A stretch of 64,000 bases of DNA from Tropicimonas sp. IMCC34043 (GCF_003390845.1 NZ_QMEK01000002.1:186001-250000); one strand, 5' to 3'; positions 16,975 through 26,920 are shown, counted from the first letter of the stretch. The notes: generated from the sequence alone by a model not told the origin. Translations and numbers: made by a program.

Positions 16975-17316
16975 TCAGGCGTAGACGGCCTCCCTGCCGA
17001 AATGCCGGGTCAGCAGATAATAGACGACAGCGCGATACTTGGTGCGCTCGGACCTGCCGTAGGTCTCGATCACGGCGTTCAGACCCTCCATCAGATCCGG
17101 TCCGTCGGGCAGACCGAGCTTGTTGATCAGGAAGTTCCTCTTCACGGTTTCAAGCTCGCTTTGCTCGCTTGCTGCCACCGTTGCCGCATCGGCATTATAG
17201 ATCGCCGGCCCACAGGCGATGGTGACCTTGGTCAGCAGATCCATGTCGGGCTCCACCCCGCATTTGGTCCGCAGATCCTCGGCGTATTTACCGATCAGTT
17301 CATCGCGCTTGCTCAT
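16975..17316 (-). CDS. DUF2853 family protein
   Basis: A 113-residue small helical cytoplasmic protein beginning MSKRDELIGKYAEDLRTKCG, with DMDLLTKVTIACGPAIYNADAATVA and KYRAVVYYLLTRHFGRE. This is the full length and pattern of DUF2853, a family common in Alphaproteobacteria with no assigned function. It has no signal peptide or membrane segment. It is transcribed divergently from the LysM/BON gene across a 261-bp intergenic region. I do not infer a function. Confidence 0.88.
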   Translation of the reverse strand: MSKRDELIGKYAEDLRTKCGVEPDMDLLTKVTIACGPAIYNADAATVAASEQSELETVKRNFLINKLGLPDGPDLMEGLNAVIETYGRSERTKYRAVVYYLLTRHFGREAVYA

Positions 17317-17497
17317 GTGTCCTCCCCTCGCACGTTTTGATCGAACCAGAGGCGCCCCTGTTTCAGGTCGCGCCCCATTTCACGTTAGCCACGATGGGTT
17401 TGAAGGCAAAATGGTTTCTCGACGGGCCGTTTTTCGGCGATTCGCAATCTGCATAATGCGGTTGCCATCGTTCGGGTATGGCGGCCTGTCCTGGCGG

Positions 17498-17531
17498 CCT
17501 TGCCCGAATGTTCGCCGTCCAGCGGGCAAGG
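17498..17531. promoter_or_regulatory. Inverted repeat upstream of the LysM gene
   Basis: CCTTGCCCG (17498-17506) and CGGGCAAGG (17523-17531) form a perfect 9-bp inverted repeat with a 16-bp spacer, ending 46 nt before the lysM start. It could be an operator or a leader hairpin. No poly-T follows, so it is not an obvious terminator. Confidence 0.4.
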
Positions 17532-17577
17532 CTTCGATCTGACCGACCGGCGAGTTTGACACAGGGAGACACGCGAA

Positions 17578-18003
17578 ATGGGACTGTTCAGTTTTCTGAA
17601 AGGCAAGGGAAAGAAACTTGGAGCCGCCGAGGCGGCCGAGGCCCCCGCCGCCGAAGACCTGCAGAAAGAGGTGAAGGATCTGGGGCTGAACGCCGAGGGC
17701 GTCGACATCAAGGTCGACGGCGACAAGGTCGTGCTGACCGGCGCCCCGGTCGACCAGGAGACCAAGGAAAAGGTCATCGTCGCGCTTGGCAATATCGCGG
17801 GTGTTGCGCAGGTCGAGGACAACACCGGCGGGGCGGACCCGACGCTTCACACGGTGGCCGAAGGCGAGTCGCTGTGGAAGATCTCGGAGAAATACCTCGG
17901 CAAGGGCAACCGCTACATGGAGATCTTCGAGGCCAACAAGCCGATGCTGAGCGACCCCGACAAGATCTATCCGGGTCAGACGCTGCGCATTCCGGCAGCC
18001 TGA
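17578..18003 (+). CDS. kbp: BON-LysM domain protein (Kbp/YgaU-like)
   Basis: A 141-residue protein. The N-terminus MGLFSFLKGKGKKLG is followed by a BON domain (about residues 28-85, VDIKVDGDKVVLTGAPVDQETKEKV). A C-terminal LysM domain follows (about 90-140, LHTVAEGESLWKISEKYLGKGN...IYPGQTLRIP). The order and length match E. coli Kbp/YgaU, a cytoplasmic K+-binding protein. There is no signal peptide, which argues against a cell-wall role despite the LysM domain. A strong 12-bp terminator hairpin follows 68 nt after the stop. Confidence 0.9.
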   Translation: MGLFSFLKGKGKKLGAAEAAEAPAAEDLQKEVKDLGLNAEGVDIKVDGDKVVLTGAPVDQETKEKVIVALGNIAGVAQVEDNTGGADPTLHTVAEGESLWKISEKYLGKGNRYMEIFEANKPMLSDPDKIYPGQTLRIPAA

Positions 18004-18070
18004 TGGCTGCCGGCACCCTCGCGCCCCTTGCAGATCATCTTGCCGGGTCGGGGACGCCCTGAAACGACCA

Positions 18071-18102
18071 AGGACGCCGCCCGGGGTGGGCGGCGTCCTT
18101 TC
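18071..18102. terminator. Bidirectional terminator between kbp and ahcY
   Basis: AGGACGCCGCCC (18071-18082) pairs perfectly with GGGCGGCGTCCT (18088-18099) around a GGGGT loop, followed by TTTC on the plus strand. The 12-bp GC-rich stem lies between convergent kbp and ahcY and can serve both, best for kbp. Confidence 0.82.
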
Positions 18103-18134
18103 AAGACGCTGGCGATGTGCCCGGATGGGCGCGA

Positions 18135-19526
<1,392 letters not shown>

Positions 19527-19628
19527 GTTCGTATCCTTCGGACAGTGGAATTTGGTTTCGCGGTGACGTAGCACCCCACAGGTGGCCGGGCAAGTTCGGC
19601 CCTGCAGGGAAATTGAACGGAGGCGACC

Positions 19629-20222
19629 TTGGCAAAACCCGCGCGCGCCTGGCAACGGATGCTTTCGGGCCGGCGGCTGGATCTGCTGGATCCGACGCCT
19701 CTGGACGTGGAGATCGAGGATATCGCGCACGGGCTGGCGTTTGTCGCGCGCTGGAACGGGCAGACCCGCGGCGACTATGCCTATTCGGTGGCCGAGCATT
19801 CGCTGTTGGTCGAGGTCCTGTTCGGCCGCATCTATCCCGAGGCGCCGGTGCGCTGGCGGTTGGCGGCCCTGCTGCACGATGCCCCCGAATACGTGATCGG
19901 CGACATGATCTCGCCGGTCAAGGCGGCGGTCGGGCCAAGTTATGGCGCGCTCGACGCCCGGCTGGCGGCCGCAATCCACATCCGCTTCGGCCTGCCGGTC
20001 GAGGTGCCGAAGACGGTCAAGCGGCTGATCAAGCGCGCCGACCGGATCAGCGCCTGGCTGGAGGCAACCCAGATCGCAGGCTTTACCGAGGCCGAATCCG
20101 ACCGCTTCTTTGGCCGTCCGACGCCCGACCTGATCGAGGGGCTAGGCGTGCATCTGCGCCCGCCGGTCGAGGTCCGCGCCGATTTCAGACGCCGGCACGC
20201 CGAACTGCTGGCGCTGTTGTGA
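19629..20222 (+). CDS. HD-domain hydrolase (YfbR-like)
   Basis: A 197-residue HD-superfamily phosphohydrolase. The metal ligands appear as [12 protein letters not shown] (His), [21 protein letters not shown] (His-Asp) and [15 protein letters not shown] (Asp), in the order of YfbR 5'-deoxynucleotidases. The N-terminal [34 protein letters not shown] is typical of the alphaproteobacterial branch. A nucleotide substrate is likely but not proven. It is divergent from ahcY and convergent with the lipoprotein gene. Confidence 0.86.
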   Translation: MAKPARAWQRMLSGRRLDLLDPTPLDVEIEDIAHGLAFVARWNGQTRGDYAYSVAEHSLLVEVLFGRIYPEAPVRWRLAALLHDAPEYVIGDMISPVKAAVGPSYGALDARLAAAIHIRFGLPVEVPKTVKRLIKRADRISAWLEATQIAGFTEAESDRFFGRPTPDLIEGLGVHLRPPVEVRADFRRRHAELLALL

Positions 20223-20241
20223 TCCCACACATCGGGCCGGC

Positions 20242-20772
20242 CTAGCGGAAGCTGCAGACCGTTCCTGCCCACAGCACGCTGACCTGCCCGGTCTCTGCCG
20301 CAATCAGGCCCGAAATGCCGCCAAGATCGAACTCGTCGCCCAATGTGGATGTCCCGGTCCGCACGCCAAGCGCCGCCGCCTCGGCCTGACTCATCCCGAC
20401 GCGAAGACCGTTGGTGCTGCGCAGCGTGGGATCGCGCGAGATCCAGCCGACAAAGTCCTGGTTCTGGAAGCTCAGCGTCAATCCGCCCCGCCAGTCGACA
20501 GCCGTAATCGGCCCTGCCCCGCACTCGGGTTGCCGGACGGAAGACGTGGGGCCGCGCCCGACGATCTTGGAAACCGAGGCAACCGTGCTGTCCTGCGTGC
20601 GCGCGAAGCCGATTTCGAGCCCGCTGTTTCCGACGGCGAGGCCGTCGGATTTCAGCGAGATCCCGATGCCCGCCTTCATTGTCGGGGAGGGCGGCGGCGT
20701 CTCGCATCCGGCCACAAACAGGCACGCGACCGCAACGGCCGCGCGCGTGTATCGAGCCCTCACCGGTGGCAT
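20242..20772 (-). CDS. Putative lipoprotein of the reg locus, unknown function
   Basis: A 176-residue protein with a lipoprotein signal (TRAAVAVACLFVAGCETPP). The lipobox VAGC predicts lipidation of the cysteine and export. The mature part is beta-rich, with two later cysteines (PEC and the terminal VCSF) and a segment GLRVGMSQAEAAALGVRTGTSTLGDEFDLGGISGLI resembling short repeat motifs of periplasmic anchors. The ATG at 20770-20772 is 4 nt after the regA stop, so it is the third gene of senC-regA-lipoprotein. I do not recognise a characterised family. Confidence 0.75.
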   Translation of the reverse strand: MPPVRARYTRAAVAVACLFVAGCETPPPSPTMKAGIGISLKSDGLAVGNSGLEIGFARTQDSTVASVSKIVGRGPTSSVRQPECGAGPITAVDWRGGLTLSFQNQDFVGWISRDPTLRSTNGLRVGMSQAEAAALGVRTGTSTLGDEFDLGGISGLIAAETGQVSVLWAGTVCSFR

Positions 20773-20776
20773 GGGC

Positions 20777-21331
20777 CTAGCGCGGACTGCGTTTTGCCAG
20801 AATACGCTGCAGCGTCCGCCGGTGCATGTTGAGCCGCCGGGCAGTTTCCGAAACGTTGCGATCGCAAAGCTCGTAGACCCGCTGGATATGCTCCCACCGG
20901 ACCCGGTCGGCCGACATCGGGTTCTCGGGCGGCGGCGGCAGCTCGTCACCCGTGGCCAGAAGTGCTGCCATGACGTCGTTGGCATCGGCGGGTTTCGACA
21001 GGTAATCGGTGGCGCCGATCTTGACCGCGGCAACCGCGGTCGCAATGGCACCATATCCGGTCAACACGACAACCCGCGCTTCCGGGCGCTTCTCGCGAAG
21101 GGTCTCGACCACATCGAGCCCGTTCCCGTCCTCGAGGCGCAGGTCGATCACCGCATAGGCTGGCGGCCGCGCCGTGGCGATCGCCTTGCCGGCGGCAACC
21201 GACAGGGCCATCTCGGGCTCGAAGCCGCGTTTTTCCATGGCCCGCGCAAGTCGCCGCAGGAAAGGTTCGTCATCGTCGACGATCAGCAAGGATCTGTCTT
21301 CGCCGATGTCCTGCAGTTCGCGCTCTACCAT
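20777..21331 (-). CDS. regA: Redox response regulator RegA/PrrA
   Basis: A 184-residue response regulator. The receiver domain has the acidic pocket DDDE, the phospho-acceptor D63 (VIDLRLEDGNGLDVV), the TGYGAIATAVAAVKIGATDYLSKP signature and lysine in LSKP. A proline-rich hinge (ELPPPPENP) is followed by a Fis-type HTH (CDRNVSETARRLNMHRRTLQRIL). These are the exact hallmarks of RegA/ActR/PrrA, the global activator of photosynthesis, respiration, carbon and nitrogen fixation genes under low oxygen. It lies downstream of senC and divergent from its kinase gene regB. Confidence 0.97.
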   Translation of the reverse strand: MVERELQDIGEDRSLLIVDDDEPFLRRLARAMEKRGFEPEMALSVAAGKAIATARPPAYAVIDLRLEDGNGLDVVETLREKRPEARVVVLTGYGAIATAVAAVKIGATDYLSKPADANDVMAALLATGDELPPPPENPMSADRVRWEHIQRVYELCDRNVSETARRLNMHRRTLQRILAKRSPR

Positions 21332-21423
21332 CGGCGTCCTCCGAGCTATTTTGGCGTTTCCGGCCGACGATAGTCCTCTGCCAAGGCAGGGTCAAACGGT
21401 TGCCGCGAACACATGCCACGATA

Positions 21424-22044
21424 TTATAGTTTCTCGAGATAGCATTGAACCTGATCTGCCAGCTGTTCGCCGGAAAGCTCGCGCCGGAAATAGGCAAGAT
21501 AGCCGGTGTCGGGCAGCACCAGATAGGTGAAGGTCGAGTGATCGATCAGATAGTATTCGTCGTCGGGATCGCGGATACTGAAATAGGTGCGGTAGGCCTT
21601 CGAGGCCGCCCGGATCTGTTCCTCGGACCCGGTCAGGCCCAGCATGTCGGGGTGGATGTTGGCGGTGAAGTCGTCCATCGACCGCGCGTCGTCCCGCCCC
21701 CAGTCGACAGAGACAAAGACCGGCTGCACATCGAAGCCGCGCTCTTTCAGGATGTCGACGGCCTCGGCGTTGCGCACGGTGTCGAGCGGGCAGACATCGG
21801 GGCAATAGGTATACCCGAAATAGAGCAGCGACGGCCGGGTGAAGATTTCCTTGTCGGTCACCGTCGCGCCGGTCTCGCTGACCAGTTCGATCGGCCCGCC
21901 GATCCCCTCGGGGCCGCCGGCGATGACGCCGGTCCGGCACTGCGCGAACTGGTCTTTTGGCTGCATGAGGACATAGGCCGACATCCCGCCCGCCGCCGCA
22001 ACGGCGAGGACCGCAGCCGATATGGCCCAGAAACGCGTTTTCAT
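21424..22044 (-). CDS. senC: SCO1/SenC/PrrC family copper chaperone
   Basis: A 206-residue SCO1/SenC protein anchored by an N-terminal helix (FWAISAAVLAVAAAGGMSAYVLM). A thioredoxin-like domain follows with the Cu-binding CxxxC in LLYFGYTYCPDVCPLDT and the distal His of LIDHSTFTYLVLP. It delivers copper to the CuA site of cytochrome oxidase and, as PrrC, links oxidase activity to RegB signalling. It is divergent from regB (98 nt) and precedes regA by 92 nt, the order seen in Rhodobacter. Confidence 0.96.
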   Translation of the reverse strand: MKTRFWAISAAVLAVAAAGGMSAYVLMQPKDQFAQCRTGVIAGGPEGIGGPIELVSETGATVTDKEIFTRPSLLYFGYTYCPDVCPLDTVRNAEAVDILKERGFDVQPVFVSVDWGRDDARSMDDFTANIHPDMLGLTGSEEQIRAASKAYRTYFSIRDPDDEYYLIDHSTFTYLVLPDTGYLAYFRRELSGEQLADQVQCYLEKL

Positions 22045-22142
22045 CCGATTTTCTCCGCCTTCCAGCTTTCAGCGATTTGCCGCCGCGCCGCGAGCGGAGT
22101 ATCAAGACATCCGGTCGCAGGGCATGCCGCACAGGAGATCCC

Positions 22143-23543
22143 ATGACGAAGGCAACCTTTCCGGTTTTCGACCGGATGTCGAGAAGCCATTGGGTCAGGC
22201 TTCGGACGCTCGTGGTGCTGCGCTGGGTTGCCGTCGTCGGACAGATGCTGGTGCTGCTCATCGCTGTTGGCCACTATCGCCTGCAGATCGATCTCGGGCT
22301 CTGTATTGCGGCGGTCGGCGTCGCCGTTCTGGCCAATCTGGTCGCCGTCTTCGCCTATCCGCAGAACAAGCGCCTGTCCGAGAACGAGACCCTGCTGACG
22401 CTGACCTTCGATCTGTCGCAACTGGCGTTCCTGCTCTACCTCGCCGGCGGGCTCAACAACCCCTTCGCGCTGCTGGTGCTTGCACCGGTCACGATTTCGG
22501 CCACCGCGCTCGGTCTTCGCTCGACCCTGCTGCTTGGCGGGCTTGCGATCGTCTACATTTCGCTGCTGATGGGCTTTTATCACCCGCTGCAGACCGAAAC
22601 CGGGATCGAACTGCGCAGCAGCGACATGTTCCGCTCGGGCTTCTGGTCGGCGATCACGCTCGGTGTCGCGTTCCTCGCGCTCTATGCGCAGCGCGTCGCC
22701 CACGAGATCCACGCGATGTCCGATGCGCTGACCGCCACCCAGATGGCACTGGCCCGCGAACAGAAGCTGACCGACCTTGGCGGTGTCGTTGCCGCGGCCG
22801 CGCACGAGCTGGGGACGCCGCTTGCGACGATCAAGCTGGTCAGCGCCGAGCTTGCCGAGGAACTCGACGGCGACCCGGTACTGCGCGAGGATGCGCTGCT
22901 GATCCGCGAACAGGCCGACCGCTGCCGCGACATCCTGCGCTCCATGGGCCGGGCCGGGAAGGACGATCTGCACATGCGCCAGGCGCCGCTCGATACCGTG
23001 ATCCGCGAGGCCGCCGATCCCCATGGCGACCGCGGCAAGCGGATCCATTTCGACGTGGCGCCGGACCTCGGCGGCAACATCCGGCAACCCTCGATCTATC
23101 GCCGGCCCGAGATCATCCACGGGCTGCGCAACCTGGTTCAGAATGCCGTCGATTTCTCGGACGCCAACGTCTGGATCGACGCGCGCTGGACCGACCGGGA
23201 CATCCTGATTCGAATCGCCGATGACGGCCGCGGCTTTCCGCCGCAGGCCCTGGGCCGGATCGGCGACCCCTTCATCCGGATCCGAAAGTCCGTTTCCGAA
23301 CGCAACCCGCGGCCCGAATACGAGGGAATGGGGCTTGGCCTGTTCATTGCAAAAACCCTTCTGGAACGCTCGGGAGCCCAACTTTTCTTCTCAAATGGAA
23401 CAGATCCGTTCCTGACCGAGGCCGAACGCCCCGACCGCTCGGGCGCGGTGATCGAGGTCCGGTGGCCGCGTGCAGAGATCGTCGCCGAGGGGGCCGACAC
23501 GGGCGAAGGCCTTGGTGAAAACCTTAAGATTCCCGTAGGGTAG
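22143..23543 (+). CDS. regB: Redox sensor histidine kinase RegB/PrrB
   Basis: A 466-residue membrane histidine kinase. Six membrane helices lie in residues about 20-185, with the quinone-binding GGLNNPF motif at 102-108. The H-box is AAAAHELGTPLATIK, with phospho-acceptor H221. The redox-active cysteine is C261 in QADRCRDILRSMG. The ATPase domain has NLVQNAVDFS, DDGRGFP and GMGLGLFIAKTL. It senses quinone redox state and phosphorylates RegA. The ATG at 22143 has AGGAG at 22133-22137. An in-frame upstream ATG at 22077 would overlap the senC promoter and add a non-conserved tail. Confidence 0.97.
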   Translation: MTKATFPVFDRMSRSHWVRLRTLVVLRWVAVVGQMLVLLIAVGHYRLQIDLGLCIAAVGVAVLANLVAVFAYPQNKRLSENETLLTLTFDLSQLAFLLYLAGGLNNPFALLVLAPVTISATALGLRSTLLLGGLAIVYISLLMGFYHPLQTETGIELRSSDMFRSGFWSAITLGVAFLALYAQRVAHEIHAMSDALTATQMALAREQKLTDLGGVVAAAAHELGTPLATIKLVSAELAEELDGDPVLREDALLIREQADRCRDILRSMGRAGKDDLHMRQAPLDTVIREAADPHGDRGKRIHFDVAPDLGGNIRQPSIYRRPEIIHGLRNLVQNAVDFSDANVWIDARWTDRDILIRIADDGRGFPPQALGRIGDPFIRIRKSVSERNPRPEYEGMGLGLFIAKTLLERSGAQLFFSNGTDPFLTEAERPDRSGAVIEVRWPRAEIVAEGADTGEGLGENLKIPVG

Positions 23544-23555
23544 GCTTTGCATGCC

Positions 23556-23570
23556 TTAACCTCCGCTTAA
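23556..23570 (+). promoter_or_regulatory. Full CtrA binding site upstream of divL
   Basis: TTAACCTCCGCTTAA matches the CtrA consensus TTAA-N7-TTAA exactly. It ends 35 nt before the divL start and lies in the short regB-divL gap, where TTAA is otherwise very rare in this GC-rich sequence. Confidence 0.72.
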
Positions 23571-23605
23571 CCATTCCGCGCCAGTTTCGGCGCAGGAAGA
23601 GGGGG

Positions 23606-25234
23606 GTGGTTGCCTCGGTGATGCTGGATTCGCTGGTAACACTCATATCGTTGATGACTGTAACATCGCTGTCGACAGCGATGATCGCTCTGGGCGTCAT
23701 GGGCGCCCTGCAGCCGGCGCGACGGATCACCTGGACACCGTTCGACAAACACGGCGACAATATCGTCTTCCTGTTCCGCGATCGGCGCCTTGTCGATGCA
23801 ACGCCAGACGCCCGCAGCCTTCTCGAAAGCGGGCCGGGATTTCTCGAGGATTGGGCCAGGGTGCTGTCGATTCTGCAGGCGCGCTTTCCGGACCTTCCCC
23901 AGGCCATGGCGGAGCTTCCCGCGCGACAACAGTTCACGCTGACCGATTCCTCCGGTGGCGACCAGATCGAGGCGGAATGGCGCGGCGGACTGGTGCGCCT
24001 GGTGCTGCGTGACGGGGCAAGTGTCCTGGACCGGATCCCGCACGACCGGTTCAGCCACAGCGCCCAGACCGACGAGCTGGCGACCCTGCGTGGAGTGGTC
24101 GACGACGCCCCGATGCTGGTCTGGAAGGAAAGCCCCGATGGTGCTGTCCGCTGGGCGAACGGCGCCTATGTCGATCTGGTGAACCGGGTGCGCGAGCAGG
24201 ACGGGCCGCTTGGATGGCCGCTGCCGCGGATCTTCGAGCACCGGCCCGTCGGACCCGACCCCGCCGAACCGCCGCGACGATTGTCGATCCGCCTGCCGGA
24301 AACAGAGGTGCCGCGATGGTTCGACTGCTACGCCGAGACGCGGGGCGAGACCACGCTTGTCTTCGCCCTTCCGGCCGATCAGCTGGTCAAGGCCGAGAAC
24401 ACCCTGCGCGAATTCATCCAGACCCTGACCAAGACCTTCGCGCATCTGCCCACCGGCCTTGCCGTATTCGACCGCGACCGCCGGCTGGCGCTGTTCAACC
24501 CCGCGCTCACCGATCTGTCGGCACTGGAGCCGCTGTTTCTCAGCGGTCGGCCGACGCTGTTCGAATTTCTGGACCGGCTGCGCGAGAAGCGGCGCATGCC
24601 CGAACCCAAGGACTACAAGGGCTGGCGCAAACGGATCCTCGAGCTTGAAAGCGCCGCCGCATCGGGCACCCATCAGGAGGTCTGGTCGCTGCCCGGTGGC
24701 CAGACCTACCGGATCACCGGACGGCCGCATCCCGACGGCGCCATTGCCTTCCTGTTCGAGGACATAAGCGCCGAAATCTCGTTGACCCGCCGGTTCCGGG
24801 CCGAACTGGAACTCGGGCAGGCGGTGGTCGACAGCCTTGACGAGGCGATTGCCGTGTTCTCGTCCTCGGGCTCTCTGATCCTTGCAAACCGCGCCTATGA
24901 ACAGCTCTGGCAGCACGAGTCGCTGCGCACCGTCAACGATGTCAACGTCATCGAGGCGACGCGGATCTGGCGGGAGCGCTGCGATCCTTCACCCATCTGG
25001 GGCGATCTGCGCGATTTCGTGGGCGACTCGGGCGAGCGCGCGGAATGGACCGCCGAGGTCTCCATGCTCGACGGCACCATGCTGAGCTGCCGCTTCACCC
25101 CTCTGGCCGGCCACGCCACGCTGGCAGGCTTCACCCGGCTTTCGTCCGCCATGGACGAGATGGACGCGATGGAGCTGCCCGAGCGGACGCTCGCCCTGCC
25201 CGGAAATTCGTCGCTGGCCGCGGCAGCGTCCTGA
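23606..25234 (+). CDS. divL: DivL-like multi-PAS sensor protein without kinase domain
   Basis: A 542-residue protein. It has one N-terminal membrane helix (LVTLISLMTVTSLSTAMIALGVMGAL) and three PAS-like regions, at about 50-100, 165-250 and 280-385. A further PAS region starts with LELGQAVVDSLDEAIAVFSSSG. The stretch TLTKTFAHLPTGLAVFDRDR and SGTHQEVWSLPGGQTYRITGRPHPDGAIAFLFEDISAE match alphaproteobacterial DivL. It ends before any DHp or HATPase domain, as in the short DivL of Rhodobacterales. DivL tunes CckA and thus CtrA. GTG 23606 is preceded by AGGAAGAG, and the ATG at 23621 is an alternative start. Confidence 0.82.
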   Translation: MVASVMLDSLVTLISLMTVTSLSTAMIALGVMGALQPARRITWTPFDKHGDNIVFLFRDRRLVDATPDARSLLESGPGFLEDWARVLSILQARFPDLPQAMAELPARQQFTLTDSSGGDQIEAEWRGGLVRLVLRDGASVLDRIPHDRFSHSAQTDELATLRGVVDDAPMLVWKESPDGAVRWANGAYVDLVNRVREQDGPLGWPLPRIFEHRPVGPDPAEPPRRLSIRLPETEVPRWFDCYAETRGETTLVFALPADQLVKAENTLREFIQTLTKTFAHLPTGLAVFDRDRRLALFNPALTDLSALEPLFLSGRPTLFEFLDRLREKRRMPEPKDYKGWRKRILELESAAASGTHQEVWSLPGGQTYRITGRPHPDGAIAFLFEDISAEISLTRRFRAELELGQAVVDSLDEAIAVFSSSGSLILANRAYEQLWQHESLRTVNDVNVIEATRIWRERCDPSPIWGDLRDFVGDSGERAEWTAEVSMLDGTMLSCRFTPLAGHATLAGFTRLSSAMDEMDAMELPERTLALPGNSSLAAAAS

Positions 25235-25397
25235 ACGCCGCGCCGTGCGGTCGCCGACAGGCCCTGACCGTGGACACCTCCTGACCTTCGACGCGAACCG
25301 GGACCTGCGCGGGCCATTGCCGAGACACTTGCGCCCACAGGCCCCGCCACAGCACGGGGGCGGTTGCGGGCCGGGGCCAGCGCGCTAGTCTGCGCCC

Positions 25398-25910
25398 ATG
25401 ACCGCGACCTCGACCGCCCCCGTTTCCTTTGACCTTGCGCTGCCCGATCCGGGCGCGACCGATGCGTTTGGGCGGTCGCTCGCGGAGCGGCTTGAACCCG
25501 GGGACTGCCTGCTGCTTTCGGGTCCGATCGGTGCTGGCAAAAGCCACCTCGCCCGGGCGATCATCCGCGCCCTGCTCGACCGCGCCGGCGCCGCCGAGGA
25601 GGACATTCCTTCGCCAACCTACACCCTTGTGCAGACCTACGAGGCCGCCGGGGTCGAGATCTGGCACGCCGATCTCTATCGCCTGAGCGCGCCCGACGAG
25701 CTGTTCGAACTCGGGCTCGACGCCGCCTTCGACAGCGCGATCTGCCTGATCGAATGGCCCGACCGGCTGGGGACAGACGCGCCCTCCGACGCGCTTACTA
25801 TCGCGCTGTCGCCGACAGCCGGGGACGGACGGCTGGCGCGGCTGAGCGGTTCGGCCGGCTGGGCCGGGCGGCTTGCGGCGCTGCAGGGCCTCGAACCGGT
25901 GGCGCGATGA
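25398..25910 (+). CDS. tsaE: tRNA threonylcarbamoyladenosine biosynthesis ATPase TsaE
   Basis: A 170-residue P-loop ATPase. The Walker A is SGPIGAGKSH (residues 41-50). It also has the TsaE motifs SPTYTLVQTYE and the IWHADLYRLSAPDELFELGLD loop, then ICLIEWPDRL. It powers the TsaBDE cycle for t6A37 of tRNA, with TsaD at 14821-15933. It begins a tightly overlapping operon: its stop overlaps the amgK start as ATGA. The 163-bp upstream region must contain the operon promoter, but I cannot define its boxes. Confidence 0.95.
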   Translation: MTATSTAPVSFDLALPDPGATDAFGRSLAERLEPGDCLLLSGPIGAGKSHLARAIIRALLDRAGAAEEDIPSPTYTLVQTYEAAGVEIWHADLYRLSAPDELFELGLDAAFDSAICLIEWPDRLGTDAPSDALTIALSPTAGDGRLARLSGSAGWAGRLAALQGLEPVAR

Positions 25911-26920
25911 CCCGTACGGAGGCAATTGCAAACTTCCTGTCCGGCGCTGGCTGGGGTTCTGCGGCGCGGACGCCGCTGGCCGGCGATGCCTCGGCTCGCC
26001 GCTATGAACGGCTGACCCGCGGCGGCGAGACCGCGGTACTGATGGATGCCCCACCCGACCAGGGCCAGGATGTGCGCCCCTTTCGCCGGATCGCCGACCA
26101 TCTTTCGCGCCTCGCACTGTCGCCGCCGCAGATCCTTGCGGCCGACGACAGCTTGGGCCTTTTGCTGATCGAGGATCTAGGAGACGCCCTGTTCGCGCGG
26201 ATCCTTGCGGTCGATCCCGGGCAGGAAATCCCGCTTTATCGCGCCGCGGTCGATGTCTTGCTGGCACTGCACCGCCATCCAGCCCCCCCGGAGCTGCCCC
26301 AATTCGACACCACGGAGCTTGCGGCGGCAATCGAGCCGCTGACCGCCTGGTATCTGCCCGCGATCGGTGCGAATGCGGCGACGGCGGATGGCATCGAACC
26401 CCTGCTGCGGGACGCCCTGCAGGCGCTGGCCCCCGCCGACCCGGTGATCTGCCTGCGCGACTATCACGCCGAAAACCTGATCTGGCTGCCAAGTCGCAAG
26501 GGCGCTGCGCGCGTCGGGTTGCTGGATTTTCAGGACGCCTTCGCTGGCCATCCGGCCTATGACCTCGTCTCGCTGCTGCAGGATGCCCGCCGCGACGTTG
26601 CGCCGACGGCCGCCGCCGCCGCGACAGATCGATACCTGCGCGAAAGCGGCGCCGATGCCGAACAATTCGCGCGCGCCTGCGCCACGCTCGGTGCACAGCG
26701 CAACCTGCGCATCCTCGGCATCTTCGCGCGACTGTCGCTGCGCGACGGCAAGGCCCAGTATGTGGACCTGATCCCCCGGGTCTGGGGCCATCTGCAGGCA
26801 AACCTTGCGCATCCCGGACTTGCCGCCCTTGCAAGCTGCGTCGCCGAAACCGTACCGGTCCCCACCCCAGACCGACTGCAAAGGATCAAGGACCGATGCG
26901 CGACCTGCCCGACACGGTAA
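25907..26920 (+). CDS. amgK: Amino sugar kinase AmgK-like (aminoglycoside phosphotransferase family)
   Basis: A 337-residue APH-family kinase. It has the small lobe with AGDASARRYERLTRGGETAVLMDAP, LLLIEDLGDALFARIL, the catalytic loop VICLRDYHAENLIWLP and the metal-binding VGLLDFQDAFAGHPAYDLVSLLQD. Its neighbour is a MurU-like nucleotidyltransferase. Together they match the anomeric MurNAc/GlcNAc kinase plus uridylyltransferase pair that recycles peptidoglycan sugars to UDP-MurNAc without de novo synthesis. The start overlaps tsaE by 4 nt, and the end overlaps murU by 25 nt. Confidence 0.9.
   Translation: MTRTEAIANFLSGAGWGSAARTPLAGDASARRYERLTRGGETAVLMDAPPDQGQDVRPFRRIADHLSRLALSPPQILAADDSLGLLLIEDLGDALFARILAVDPGQEIPLYRAAVDVLLALHRHPAPPELPQFDTTELAAAIEPLTAWYLPAIGANAATADGIEPLLRDALQALAPADPVICLRDYHAENLIWLPSRKGAARVGLLDFQDAFAGHPAYDLVSLLQDARRDVAPTAAAAATDRYLRESGADAEQFARACATLGAQRNLRILGIFARLSLRDGKAQYVDLIPRVWGHLQANLAHPGLAALASCVAETVPVPTPDRLQRIKDRCATCPTR

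Noticed and set aside
19527-19628. Possible SAH or SAM/SAH riboswitch upstream of ahcY
   Set aside because: I could not build the pseudoknot or conserved core of these riboswitches from the 100-nt leader. A covariance-model search would be decisive.
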